A stretch of 64,000 nt of DNA. Origin: Torymus aiolomorphi. Taxonomy: Eukaryota > Arthropoda > Insecta > Hymenoptera > Torymidae. Below are positions 1 to 12,162 of this stretch, piece after piece. Made by a program: the position numbers and the translations under genes. The notes beneath the pieces were generated by a model. It saw only the letters and a program-made list of their open reading frames with translations. It was not told the DNA's origin and did not search any database. The stretch lies in NCBI GenBank assembly GCA_036365515.1, contig CM070873.1, positions 75,914,529 to 75,978,528 of the forward strand, in the 5' to 3' direction. How positions within the stretch are numbered: the first letter of the stretch is position 1; each line of letters opens with the position of its first letter.

Positions 1-255
1 TAAATGCGAAATATGCTACGAAAACCATTCATTCCGAGTAAAAACACTCGTAGGAACCTTTTAAATTCGTATAATAAATATCAAATTTTTACTGTACTAG
101 ACTAATAAGAACGGGTAAAATTAGATGCGAAATTATTGTAAAAGATTACCAGTACTCGAGAAAAATGGATAGCGAAATATTCGTAAAATCAAGCTTCGTC
201 CAATGGATAAGATATGGGGTACATCTTCACGCGGTACGAAGAAAAGCCAACTTTG

Positions 256-362
256 AAGAGTCAGGCAAAGAAAAGCCAGTTTCTAGTGAAGAAAGCCAAA
301 GAATGGGCTCATTTTTGGCTTTTTTCGCGCGAAACTGGCTTTTGTTCGTCTGGCTCTTCTAA
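256..362. repeat. Long imperfect hairpin
   Basis: A stretch rich in AAAGCCA is followed by its inverted counterpart. For example, AAAAGCCAGTTTC near 274 pairs with GAAACTGGCTTTT near 332, and GAAGAGTCAGGC at the left pairs with GTCTGGCTCTTC at the right. The stem is roughly 45 bp with a small apical loop. It abuts the start of the transposon-end-like sequence at 363. I do not recognise the family; it is probably a small fold-back element. Nothing else identifiable lies in 1-255. Confidence 0.6.
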
Positions 363-1100
363 CAAGGAAAGGGTCCAAGGTGTACCTCACCGATTTTCTT
401 TAAATTTTGACATGTTGTAGTACATCCAAAAATAACTGACACGTACTTTTTTTACGTGCCCATACGCTCATTTAATGAGTGAAAACCACCCTTAAAGTTC
501 ACCCCCAAAAACAGTTTTTTTTTATACCTCTGGAACGAATTGGAATTTTTTGATGAAACAAAGTGAATATGATTCGCAATTGAAAAACGAATATTTGTGC
601 AATATTTCTACCTAGAAGGGTAGCATCCCTTATTTTTTATAAAAGAAAACCCTAAAATTTTGACAATGTTTTCGATCAAAAAATTACAAAATTGATTGAA
701 TCCTAAAAAAAATAATTGTATTATAAACAAATTAAAAAAATAAAGTTGACGTGTTCCCGTATTTTACGGAAAATGCTTTTTACACGGGGTAAACTACCCC
801 TAAAACGGATATTAAGTTATTTCAATATTAAATATGTATATATAAATAAATTTTTTCTTTTTTATACTGGGTACACAAAACTAATCAAAATTTAATAAAT
901 TAACTCGCTTAAAAAAATTTACCCCCTTCAGGGGGTAAACAACCCTTTATTACAATATTTGATTTTCAATCAACTAAAAAATAGTTTTTTTGTGCAACTG
1001 TGATTAATTAATTCTAAAACTTATTTTTTTGGCAAATTAAATATATAAATAGGTATATTGATCCCTTGTACAAGGGTAAACTCCCCTTATTTAAAATTCA
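363..1100 (+). mobile_element. Diverged terminal region related to the 45.4-51.3 kb long-TIR transposon
   Basis: The segment starts with CAAGGAAAG directly after TAA, exactly as the intact element does at 45371. It then runs through diverged but collinear landmarks of that TIR: a 'caccc(t)taaagtt(t/c)accccc' block, an 'aacgaa/gaaac' block, 'gcatcccttatttttta', and a 'ggtaaac(t/c)acccctaa' block. No transposase ORF follows. It is therefore a decayed or non-autonomous relative, or a solo end. From 1101 to 2226 I see only AT-rich sequence with no supportable gene. Confidence 0.55.
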
Positions 1101-2228
1101 AAAATTTAGATCTGGAAAAAAAAACTAAAAGGGAATAAATATTTTACTCTACTACAATATTTAAATGTATTGATGTGTCCTGAATACAACTCGAAAAGTA
1201 AAATGTTTTTATAAGCATAAACAAATTTTTTATTAATCCAGCTTTTTTTACAACTGAAAAACATTAAACGATAACAAAAATTCTGATATTCGTAAAGGTA
1301 GTGTTCGCTCCTATTCATGTACTATGAATAAAAAAAATCTTTTCAGAGTAATTAAATTCCAATTTTTCAATAAATGATCTGTAATAATATAAATAATTTG
1401 TAATAATACAAATGAACACAAGTGCTTGTATATAGTTTCTAGATCGTGAATGATGCCTTAATATTACTGAAAATGTAATTTTTATAATCTATACTTATTT
1501 TCATCATTCACCGACCTTCGACCGAAGATAAATTTGTATTTTTAACTCGTTCGTTTTATTTTTATTCGTTTATTTCGCTTCTGTTTTATAATCAACAGTC
1601 AGTTGTGTTTCATAGTTTTAAAACATAAGACGTTCATTGTTTTAAAAGTTGTTTTTATTACTATTATATATACTGTACAGTGTTTTCAATAAGTTTACGA
1701 AGAAAAATATTAAAATGTTTTTAAGAGAGTAATTACCTGAGTTAAAGAGGTCAATATCTATTGCAAAATAATGTAATATTAGTTTTATTGTTTCTATTCT
1801 TCTAATTATAAATAATACTCATACTCATAATACGCATACTCTCTGAAATCCGAGGTTGTTGTAAGGGTAAGAAAAAATACACGTAAGTAAACATAACTTT
1901 TAGAGGGGTGTCTATAAGCTGCTCAGAGCTTTCTTCCCAATCTGGGCTATTCGAATTTAGATTTTCTAATCTACCATACTAATTCTGTAGGTGGACCTAA
2001 TTTATACTATTTTAGTATTGTAATATCAAAATGTGATATTACAACGTATTGTTATAATTATAAAGTAATATATGAAAGTTCTATGAAGTAATTCTATGAC
2101 ATCACCATCTATGTGACCAATCATTCTATGTGACCAATCACACTCAGAAAAAGATTTGATTGAATCAAAGTAACGCATGATGGAGTCAATAAAATCGTGA
2201 AAATATTTAATATTTAGTTGAATCAAAT

Positions 2229-4230
2229 TATTGCTTCCTCATAGAGGAAGCTTTGCGATAGTAAAAAAAAGTTTATGAGATAATGTATTAGAAATGTTAT
2301 TTAGCAAATTTGGAATCGAAATACACTATTTTTAGAAAATGTCCGTATGGATGTGTGTGTGTGTGTATGTGTGTATGTATGTCCGTATACGCTGATATCT
2401 CATGATCTACTCGACCAATTTTAACGGGAGAGTGATCATTTTTTTAGATTTTGCTTCCACAATTGGGGTCAATATTCTATTTTTGTAAAATTTAATCTTT
2501 TTTTTTTATAGCCATTTTTTAATTTTCAAAATTTTTTTTTTCGATTTTTTTAATATTTAGAATAAATATTGTTTATATATCATGAATTCTCGGTATGTAG
2601 GATAAAATTATCTACAATTTAAAAAAAAACAAAAGTCGGTAGCTATATTTCGTCATAAGTTATTGATGAAAACGTAATTTTTTGTAAATAGGTTATATTT
2701 CGAAATTAAAGAAAGATATTAACATGAATATTTTTTTGTTATAAAGGATATTAAGTACTATAACTTACTAAATTTTTAGGTTTTTTTATTCATTATTTTT
2801 TGAGAAAAAAAATAATTTATAAAAAAAATTTATTTTTTTTGTCGTTCAATAACTATAGTAAAATTGGCTTAATCACTTTGAAATTCTTTGTAGGGGTAGA
2901 TTTTGTATACCAATTGAGTGAGTTCTTTGGGTAAAAGGATTGATCCATAAATTTCGAAGATATTTGAGGTTAAAATTTTTTGCAATTTTTTTTAAAATCG
3001 TAATTTCTTGAGAACGGCTCTATGTATCTTAATGGGGTGCATGGTATTCGAAAGAGAATTAAATTACCTATATTTTCTAAAAAAATTAATTCTCTAGCTA
3101 CCACGGTTCTTTTGTTATTAACAAAAACGTAAAAATTGAAAAATGAAAAAAAGTGAGTTTTATATGTTCAACTATTACAAGAGTAAAATTGTCTTATTCG
3201 ATTCAAAATTCATTGTAGAGGTATATTATTGATAGTTCTCGGATGAGTTCTTTTGGCAAAGTGATTGGTTCATAAATTTCAGAGATATTTGAGGTTAAAA
3301 TTTTTCTAGACATTTTTAAAATCTATTTCTTGAGGATGGCTCTGTGTATCTGAATTGGATGGGTAGCATTTGAAAGAGAATTAAAATATTTATATTTTCT
3401 AAAAAGAAAAATTTTTTAGTTATCGCGGTTTTTTATTATTAACAAAAATGTAAAACTTGAAAAATTGAAAAATGAAAACAAAAATCTGTCTTTATCAAAT
3501 TTTTTAAAATACATCCCCTCACATTATAACAGCCTTTCCACATAACGCACTCAATATAACACGTTCAATGTTCAACGTAACACGAAAATAAATTTGTTGT
3601 CCGACATCTACCAATTTCATACTCAGTGGTAGTGGTGCAGAATGGGTACATTTTTACCACTGAATATGAATTGGCCATAAAAAAATTACAAGTTAATATT
3701 TTCCATAAAATTTTTCCAATTTTTTTCGTGAAAAATTTATTTTTCGAATTTTAATTTTATATGAAAATGTATAATTTCATCTATCTCTTACTAGATGAAA
3801 ATTACGTAAAAAGTTGTGTATTAATGTGGAATGATCGTTTGACAAAATTTTCTAACTTTAAAGTAATTTTGACAATAACTTTATCGTCATTGATAGTCAT
3901 AATTTACAATACATAAATATAAAAATTACCGACATTGCTTACATGACGGTCATTTTTACAACAATTTGACAATAACTAATAGATATATTTACAATCCATG
4001 AATACAAAAATGACAGTCATTGAGCTTTGGTGATTGGTCAGAAATGATCATGGTGATTGGTCAGAATCTATATAATCTTTAAAAATTTGAATAAATTATG
4101 TTGGAGTTTTGTTATTTCTGCCTTTCTGAAGTATTAAATTTTAAATATTGGAATTAAAAATTAATTAAAGGAATCAGTAAATTAAGTTTGAAGAAGCTAC
4201 GTGCCAATGACATGGCAGCGGTTTTTTTTT
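2229..4230 (+). mobile_element. HINE/Helentron-like non-autonomous repeat, apparently complete
   Basis: The 5' end carries the hairpin GCTTCCTC-ATA-GAGGAAGC (2233-2251). A TG/TATG microsatellite follows (about 2347-2392). The ~1.1-kb core then repeats recognisable blocks: 'cgtaatttct(c/t)gagaacggct', 'gg(g)tggcattcgaaag', and 'tagctatcacggttcttttg'. The 3' end is the palindrome GCCAATGACATGGC followed by AGCGG and a T run (4203-4230). This order of 5' block, microsatellite, core and 3' stem-loop in a T-rich end, with no obvious target duplication, resembles insect DINE-1/HINE elements. The assignment to Helentrons is inference, since no Rep/helicase gene is present. The flanks on both sides are similar 'ttgaatcaa'-type sequence, as expected after insertion into one repeat. 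Confidence 0.6.
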
Positions 4231-4489
4231 CATTGAATCAATGATATATTTACTTGAATTAAAAAAATATTTTATTGGATTAAAGAAATGACAATATTAT
4301 CTAAATTCAATCACATATTTATTTGATTCAAAGTAATTATATTCACTGCAATGAAATGCTTTCATTAATTCAAAAAAAATACTTTAATTGAAAATGAGAA
4401 TATTTTTCAATTAAATATTATATTGATACAATAACATTTTTCTTTAATTCAATATTGTATTTTATTCATTTAAAAAAATTAAATAATTG
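4231..4489. other. AT-rich transition into the satellite
   Basis: Simple, AT-rich sequence with recurring 'ttgaatt/ttgattcaa' motifs and no gene. It leads into the first diverged satellite monomer. Confidence 0.4.
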
Positions 4490-7400
4490 AGGTGTAAACA
4501 TTTACTCTCAATGAAATACCTATTTGCCTCAATCAAACATCAATTAAATTCAAAATAGAGAGTTTTGTTGATTTAAATAAGCCTTTTTTGAAATTTTAAT
4601 ATGGGATTCCAACTTTTGCAAGTGTTAGATTTAATTGCCTATTTATTTGACACAATACAATAATTATTTAACACAAACTAACCATTTCCTTGGTTCAAGA
4701 AATCAAATTTGTTAATGCGGGCAGTGCATACTCAATAAAATATCTATTCACCTCAATAAAATATCTATTCGCCATAATCAAACAACAATTAATTCCAAAA
4801 TAGAGTTTTATTGATTTAAATAAGCCCTTTTTTAAATGTTAACATAGGAATTCAAACGTTTGCAAATATACGATTTAATTGCCTATCTATTTGACACAAT
4901 ACAATATTTATTTAACCTAAAGAAAACATTTTATTATTTCAAGAAATCAAATTTATTAACGCGGGCAGCACATACTCAATAAAATATCTATTCATCTCAA
5001 TCAAAAACAATTACATTCAAAATAAAGAGTATTGTTGATTTAAATAGGCCTTTTTTAAAATTTCAATATAAGATTCCAACTTTTACCACGTATTGGATTT
5101 AATTGCCTATTTATTTGGCACAATACAATAATTATTTAACACAAAGAAACCATTTTCTTGGTTCAAGAAATCAAATTCGTCAATGCCGGCAGTGCATACT
5201 CAATACAATATCTATTCATCTCAATTAAACATCAATTAAATTTAAAATAGAGAGTTTTATTGATTTAAATAACCTTTTTTTAAATTTTAACATAGGAATT
5301 CAAACGTTAGCAAGTATTGGATTGAATTGCCTATTTATTTGGCACAATACAATAATTATTTAACACAAAGAAACCATTTCTTGGTTCAAGAAATCAAAAT
5401 TGTCAATGCCGGCAGTGCACACTCAATACAATATCTATTCATCTCAATCAAACAACAATTGATTTCAAAATAGAGTTTTATTGATTTAAATAAGCCCTTT
5501 TTTAAATGTTAACATAGGAATTCAAACGTTTGCAAATATACGATTTAATTGCCTATCTATTTGACACAATACAATATTTATTTAACCTAAAGAAACCATT
5601 TTATTATTTCAAGAAATCAAATTTATTAACGCGGGCAGCACATACTCAATAAAATATCTATTCATCTCAATCAAACAACAATTACATTCAAAATAAAGAT
5701 TATTGTTGATTTAAATAGGCCTTTTTTAAAATTTCAATATAAGATTCCAACTTTTACCACGTATTGGATTTAATTGCCTATTTATTTGGCACAATACAAT
5801 AATTATTTAACACAAAGAAACCATTTTCTTGGTTCAAGAAATCAAAATTGTCAATGCCGGCAGTGCATACTCAATACAATATCTATTCATCTCAATCAAA
5901 CAACAATTGATTTCAAAATAGAGTTTTATTGATTTAAATAACCTTTTTTTAAATTTTAACATAGGAATTCAAACGTTGGCAACTATTGGATTTAATTGCC
6001 TATTTATTTGACACAATAAAATATTTATTTAATACAAAGAAACCATTTTATTATTTCAAGAAATCAAATTTATTAAAGCGGGCAGCACATACTCAATAAA
6101 ATATCTATTCATCTCAATCAAACAACAATTGATTTCAAAATAGAGTTTTATTGATTAAAGTAAGCCTTTTTTTTTAATTTTAACATAGGAATTCAAACGT
6201 TGGCAAGTATTGGATTTAATTGCCTATTTAATTGACACAATACAATATTTATTTAACACAATGAAATCATTTCCTTGGTTCAAGAAATCAAATTTATTAA
6301 CGCGGGCAGCACATACTCAATAAAATATCTATTCATCTCAATCAAACAACAATTACATTCAAAATAAAGAGTATTGTTGATTTAAATAGGCCTTTTTTAA
6401 AATTTCAATATAAGATTCCAACTTTTACCACGTATTGGATTTAATTGCCTATTTATTTGGCACAATACAATAATTATTTAACACAAAGAAACCATTTTCT
6501 TGGTTCAAGAAATCAAAATTGTCAATGCCGGCAGTGCATACTCAATACAATATCTATTCATCTCAATCAAACAACAATTGATTTCAAAATAGAGTTTTAT
6601 TGATTTAAATAACCTTTTTTTAAATTTTAACATAGGAATTCAAACGTTGGCAACTATTGGATTTAATTGCCTATTTATTTGACACAATAAAATATTTATT
6701 TAATACAAAGAAACCATTTTATTATTTCAAGAAATCAAATTTATTAAAGCGGGCAGCACATACTCAATAAAATATCTATTCATCTCAATCAAACAACAAT
6801 TAATTTCAAAATAGAGTTTTATTGATTTAAATAAGCCCTTTTTTAAATGTTAACATAGGAATTCAAACGTTTGCAAATATACGATTTAATTGCCTATCTA
6901 TTTGACACAATACAATATTTATTTAACCTAAAGAAACCATTTTATTATTTCAAGAAATCAAATTTTTTAACGCGGGCAGCACATACTCAATAAAATATCT
7001 ATTCATCTCAATCAAACAACAATTACATTCAAAATAAAGAGTATTGTTGATTTAAATAGGCCTTTTTTAAAATTTCAATATAAGATTCCAACTTTTACCA
7101 CGTATTGGATTTAATTGCCTATTTATTTGGCACAATACAATAATTATTTAACACAAAGAAACCATTTTCTTGGTTCAAGAAATCAAAATTGTCAATGCCG
7201 GCAGTACATACTCAATACAATATCTATTCATCTCAATCAAACAACAATTGATTTCAAAATAGAGTTTTATTGATTTAAATAACCTTTTTTTAAATTCTAA
7301 CATAGGAATTCAAACGTTGGCAAGTATTGGATTTAATTGCCTATTTATTTGACACAATAAAATATTTATTTAATACAAAGAAACCATTTTATTATTTCAA

Positions 7401-9245
7401 GAAATCAAATTTATTAAAGCGGGCAGCACATACTCAATAAAATATCTATTCATCTCAATCAAACAACAATTGATTTCAAAATAGAGTTTTATTGATTAAA
7501 GTAAGCCTTTTTTTTAATTTTAACATAGGAATTCAAACGTTGGCAAGTATTGGATTTAATTGCCTATTTAATTGACACAATACAATATTTATTTAACACA
7601 ATGAAATCATTTCCTTGGTTCAAGAAATCAAATTTATTAACGCGGGCAGCACATACTCAATAAAATATCTATTCATCTCAATCAAACAACAATTACATTC
7701 AAAATAAAGAGTATTGTTGATTTAAATAGGCCTTTTTTAAAATTTCAATATAAGATTCCAACTTTTACCACGTATTGGATTTAATTGCCTATTTATTTGG
7801 CACAATACAATAATTATTTAACACAAAGAAACCATTTTCTTGGTTCAAGAAATCAAATTCGTCAATGCCGGCAGTGCATACTCAATACAATATCTATTCA
7901 TCTCAATCAAACATCAATTAAATTCAAAAAAGAGAGTTTTATTGATTTAAATAACCTTTTTTTAAATTTTAACATAGGAATTCAAACGTTAGCAAATATT
8001 GGATTTAATTGCCTATTTATTTGGCACAATAAAATATTTATTTAATACAAAGAAACCATTTTATTATTTCAAGAAATCAAATGTATTAAAGCGGGCAGCA
8101 CATACTCAATAAAATATCTATTCATCTCAATCAAACAACAATTGATTTCAAAATAGAGTTTTATTGATTAAAGTAAGCCTTTTTTTTTAATTTTAACATA
8201 GGAATTCAAACGTTGGCAAGTATTGGATTTAATTGCCTATTTAATTGACACAATACAATATTTATTTAACACAATGAAATCATTTCCTTGGTTCAAGAAA
8301 TCAAATTTATTAACGCGGGCAGCACGTACTCAATAAAATATCTATTCATCTCAATCAAACAACAATTACATTCAAAATAAAGAGTATTGTTGATTTAAAT
8401 AGGCCTTTTTTAAAATTTCAATATAAGATTCCAACTTTTACCACGTATTGGATTTAATTGCCTATTTATTTGGCACAATACAATAATTATTTAACACAAA
8501 GAAACCATTTTCTTGGTTCAAGAAATCAAATTCGTCAATGCCGGCAGTGCATACTCAATACAATATCTATTCATCTCAATTAAACATCAATTAAATTTAA
8601 AATAGAGAGTTTTATTGATTTAAATAACCTTTTTTTAAATTTTAACATAGGAATTCAAACGTTAGCAAGTATTGGATTGAATTGCCTATTTAACTGACAC
8701 AATAAAATATTTATTTAACACAATGAAATCATTTCCTTGGTTCAAGAAATTAAGTTTGTTAATGCGGGCAGCGCATACTCAATAAAATATCTATTCATCT
8801 CAATCAAACAACAATTAGATTCAAAATAAAGAGTTTTGTTGATTTAAATAAGCCTTTTTTAAAATTTCAATATAAGATTCCAACTTTTACCACGTATTGG
8901 ATTTAATTGCCTATTTATTTGGCACAATATAATAATTATTTAACACAGAGAAACTATTTTCTCGGTTCAAGAAATCAAATTTGTCAATGCTGGCAGTGCA
9001 TACTCAATACAATATGTATTCATCTCAATCAAACAACAATTGATTTCAAAATAGAGTTTTATTGATTAAAGTAAGCATTTTCTTAAATTTTAACATAGGA
9101 ATTCAAACGTTGGCAAGTATTGGATTTAATTGCCTATTTAATTGACATAATAAAATATTTATTTAACACAATGAAATCATTTCCTTGGTTCAAGAAATTA
9201 AGTTTGTTAATGCGGGCAGCGCATACTCAATAAAGTATCTATTCA
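4490..9245. repeat. ~224-bp satellite array with trimeric ~671-bp higher-order repeat
   Basis: About 21 tandem monomers. The landmark 'g(c/g)gggcag(c/t)(a/g)catactcaat' recurs near 4722, 4962, 5185, 5409, 5632, 5859, 6079, 6302, 6529, 6749, 6973, 7198, 7421, 7645, 7868, 8091, 8315, 8541, 8764, 8988 and 9212. Monomer types differ. The 'acattcaaaataaag' type sits at 4962, 5632, 6302, 6973, 7645 and 8315, and the 'gccggcagtgc' type at 5185, 5859, 6529, 7198, 7868 and 8541. This gives a period of about 671 bp, or three monomers. Outer monomers are more diverged. Small ORFs inside it are chance. Confidence 0.93.
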
Positions 9246-9546
9246 TTCTTTGGATGTACGAGAAGATAAGTACCTCATATTCCGTTCCATAGGTTACTGG
9301 TGGGCCCGTTGATTTTAACATGAAATTGCAATAATCTTCTTTATTATTGATCTGATGTACGTTTTGAATTGATTTCTTTTCCGTTTCTCAGTTGTTTTTT
9401 ATGTAATTGACAATTTCTTGTCTCATGTGCTCATGATAAATATCTGTTTTATAAATAGCGTAGCTCATGGCGCGAAATAAACAATTACCGTGTCCCCTCA
9501 TTTTTATTAATTCAAAATCTTTAGCATTAAATATTTTATTCTCCAT
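9246..9546 (-). pseudogene. OTU-like cysteine protease fragment
   Basis: Translating the minus strand from the ATG at 9546 gives 52 residues. They include GHGNCLFRAMSYAIY and then a DIYHEHMRQEIVNYI segment, which match the nucleophile region of OTU deubiquitinases (family pattern GDGNCLFRA). After an in-frame TGA (9388-9390) the same frame continues with a GTEYEVLIFS-like segment, which fits the next OTU block. It then runs into the satellite at 9245. The usual Asp of the GDGNC motif is His here. The size, the stop and the abrupt end indicate a decayed fragment, either host-derived or carried by a mobile element. Nothing is supported in 9547-9795. Confidence 0.6.
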
Positions 9547-9795
9547 ATTATTATTCTTATAAATAGTTGATATTTTAGTAATGAATATAAATAAATATTA
9601 CAATTTCAAATTAAAGGTTAATCTAATAAACTAGTGAATAATATTTATTTATTATGAAAAAAGTGAAAAAAAAACTGAAATAAGACTATTATTACCTTCA
9701 GTTCAAGTTGGGAAGTCGACACAGTAAGATTTGTGTCTAATCAGCTCCAACGAGCCCGTCAGAAGTGCACGTATGAAATTGTATAAGGCGTACAA

Positions 9796-10501
9796 TAGAA
9801 CCTATTTAAGGACGTTCTCTTGGTCGAAATAACAGTTTTCGAATTTTTAACTTTTAAATAATGTTTAATTAATTTAATAATCCAAAAGTAAGTACATATA
9901 ACAAATATACACTAGAAGGAACATAAAAAAAATTTTTTAAACGAATTCAGGCAATAGTTGCCATAATATTGTTAAAATTAAAGACAAAAACTTCAATAAG
10001 TTACCTAATTTTTTTTGTTTCTTATCCAATCTTAACGAAATAAAGCTTATTTTGTTCGTTAAGAAATTTTCAGAGGGAGTATCGATGGGAAAATTTATGA
10101 TACGAGTTACCAATACAACGTAATATCAATTTGTTTATTAAAACTTGACTTACTTTTCTTAAAAAATTGATATTATGCCGTACTGGTAACTCGTATCATA
10201 AATTTTCCCATCGATACTCCTCCTGAAATTTCTTAATGAACAAAATAAGCTTTATTTCGTTAAGATTGGATAAGAAAGAAAAAAAATTAGGTAACTTATT
10301 GAAGTTTTTGTCTTTAATTTTAACAATATCATAGTAACTATTGAATGAACCTGAATTCGTTTGAAAAAAATTGTTTTATGTTCCCTCTAATGTATATTTG
10401 TTATATGTACTTACTACTGGATTATTAAATTAATTAAACATTATTTGAAAGTTAAAAATTCGAAAACTGCTGTTTCAACCAAGAGAACGCCCTTAAAAAT
10501 A
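9796..10501. mobile_element. ~700-bp fold-back (palindromic) element
   Basis: Two ~310-bp arms are inverted repeats of each other. 'aggacgttctcttggt' and 'cgaaataacag' at the left match the reverse complement of 'accaagagaacgcccttaa' at the right. 'gtatcgatgggaaaatttat' near 10079 pairs with its complement near 10197. A ~75-bp spacer lies in the centre. There is no ORF. It is a MITE or fold-back element of unrecognised superfamily. Confidence 0.75.
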
Positions 10502-10705
10502 GTATATTACGCACCATGGGAGGAAAAAACTTGGACAATCCACAGCTCGTGTGGCAATTTACACGAGCTGGAGGCTGGCTAATTTTATTCTCGTGGTGCG
10601 TATACTATTTTTCCTCACATCGAGGCCGAAAATGCCATATTTCCGTTTCGGAGCCGGGCGGGAATGAGGTACTTTCGGCCCGGTGTGAGGAAAAATCGTA
10701 TACTT
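10502..10705 (+). repeat. Double-hairpin repeat, copy A
   Basis: Two consecutive hairpins. In the first, 'acgcacca' pairs with 'tggtgcgt', and an inner 'cagctcgtg' pairs with 'cacgagctg'. In the second, 'gaggccgaaaatgccat' pairs with 'gtactttcggcccggtg'. The same arrangement recurs at 15081-15297 (reversed) and 32614-32848. It is more GC-rich than its surroundings and has no credible ORF. It abuts the right arm of the preceding fold-back. Confidence 0.7.
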
Positions 10706-10859
10706 AGATAATTTACATACGAATTTTACCAACTTAAAGTAAAACTGGCAAAAGACAGAAACTGATCTGAAATTCTTTTTATCCCTGCTTACGTTGGAAT
10801 CACAGGTAATAAAAGAATCGATAAAACTGCTAAAGAGGCCGTTAGTCAAAATTCTGTTT

Positions 10860-10945
10860 AATGTCCCGTATGGAAAAAAATAAACGTAGGAAATCGTAAG
10901 AAACCGAAGGAAACCGTACAAAACCGTTCCAATTCGAGCATATTT
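10860..10945 (+). repeat. Left terminal inverted repeat of an outer element holding the DD41D transposon
   Basis: This segment is repeated in inverted orientation at 14322-14408. It is built of 'cgtaNGaaacc'-type motifs (cgtaggaaatcgtaagaaac, then accgttccaattcg). The DD41D element therefore sits inside an older inverted-repeat element. Further degenerate 'cgta/tacg' motifs lie at 10945-11054 and 14030-14320. Confidence 0.6.
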
Positions 10946-11849
10946 CGTACAGTTTGCATAGTTAATTTCTACAGTTTCTTACGTTTTCGTACGGTTTCGT
11001 ACAGTTTTGTACACTTTCCTACATTTACTATTTTGACACGGAAAATTTTTTATATACCGGGTGTCCCATTTTAAAACCACCAGGCAAATATCTCGAAAAC
11101 TAAGGGAGATGGAAAAAAACTTTTAATACAAAAGTTGTAGAGTTCAGAGGGGCCCAACTGATCGTGACCTTGGTTATGACCTTGAGGTCAATGATCAAGT
11201 TCATTTGAAGGTCAAATCGCTTTTTACAAACGGGAACCCCCACTTTTGACCTCGTAAATGGAAAGAACGGAAAATTTTACGTTCAGATATGTCCTTGAGT
11301 CAAGGTCATGGTCATGTTTAAAATCAAAATCAATAAACGCATCAAAACATTCCCATAATTAGGTATACGAGACAAATTGTTAAATACAAAAGTTGTAGGG
11401 TTCAGAGGGGCCCAACTGATCGTAACCTTGGTTATGACCTTGATGTCAATGATCAAGGTCATTTGAAGGTCAAATCGATTTTTTCAAATGGGAACCCCCA
11501 CTTTTGACCTCGTAAATGGAAAGAGCGGAAAATTTTACGTTTAGATATGTTCTTGAGTCAAGGCCATGGTCATGGTCATGGTCATGTTTAAAATCAAAAC
11601 AATCAACGCATCCAAACATTCCCATAATTACGCATATGAGTGTTAAATACAGAAGTTGTAGTGTTTGGAGGGGCCCAACTGATCGTGACCTTGACCATGA
11701 ACTTGAGGTCAAGGATGATGTCGTTTGAAGGTTAAATCAATTTTGTTTAACGGCAACCCTCACTTTTGACCTCGTAAATAGAAAAACCGAAAAATTCTGA
11801 TATGACCTTGGGTCAAGGTCATGGTCAAAGTTATGGTCAGTTTCCGTGC

Positions 11850-12090
11850 AGTTAAGAGCAAAGTCGGAGATGACCCGGTCACCTAAGGCGAGGTCGGAGA
11901 TTACCCGGCCAGTTAAGGCAAGGTCGTAGATGACCCGGCCAGTTAAGGCAAGGTCGGAGATGACCCGGCCAGTTAAGGCAAGGTCGGAGATGACCCGGCC
12001 AGTTAAGGCAAGGTCGGAGATAACCCGGTCAGTTAAGGCAAGGTCGGAGATGACCCGGCCAGTTAAGGCAAGGTCGGGGATGATCAGGCC
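11850..12090. repeat. 30-bp tandem repeat, 8 copies
   Basis: The unit contains AGTTAAGGCAAGGTCGGAGA followed by TGACCCGGCC. Eight copies run back to back, the central ones nearly identical and the outer ones diverged. The array lies between the repeated left end and the 3' end of the transposase gene. It is open in several frames, which gives a spurious ten-residue repeat peptide. Confidence 0.92.
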
Positions 12091-12162
12091 AGCTAAAAAT
12101 TCATTGGGAAATTCCACGTTCATGTGTATTTAGTCATAGGATCCAAGTGTTTCGGTCACCAT

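Noticed and set aside
7785..8045. 86-codon ORF
   Set aside because: Lies wholly in satellite monomers; not conserved between neighbouring monomers.
4490..9245. CRISPR-like array
   Set aside because: Regular spacing, but the whole ~224-bp monomer is conserved with no repeat/spacer division, and the genome is eukaryotic.
10559..10921. 120-codon minus-strand ORF
   Set aside because: Spans the double-hairpin repeat and the outer inverted repeat; no domain or codon bias.
11516..12133. Ten-residue repeat peptide ORFs on both strands
   Set aside because: They arise from the 30-bp tandem array and repeated transposon ends, which are multiples of 3; no protein is implied.
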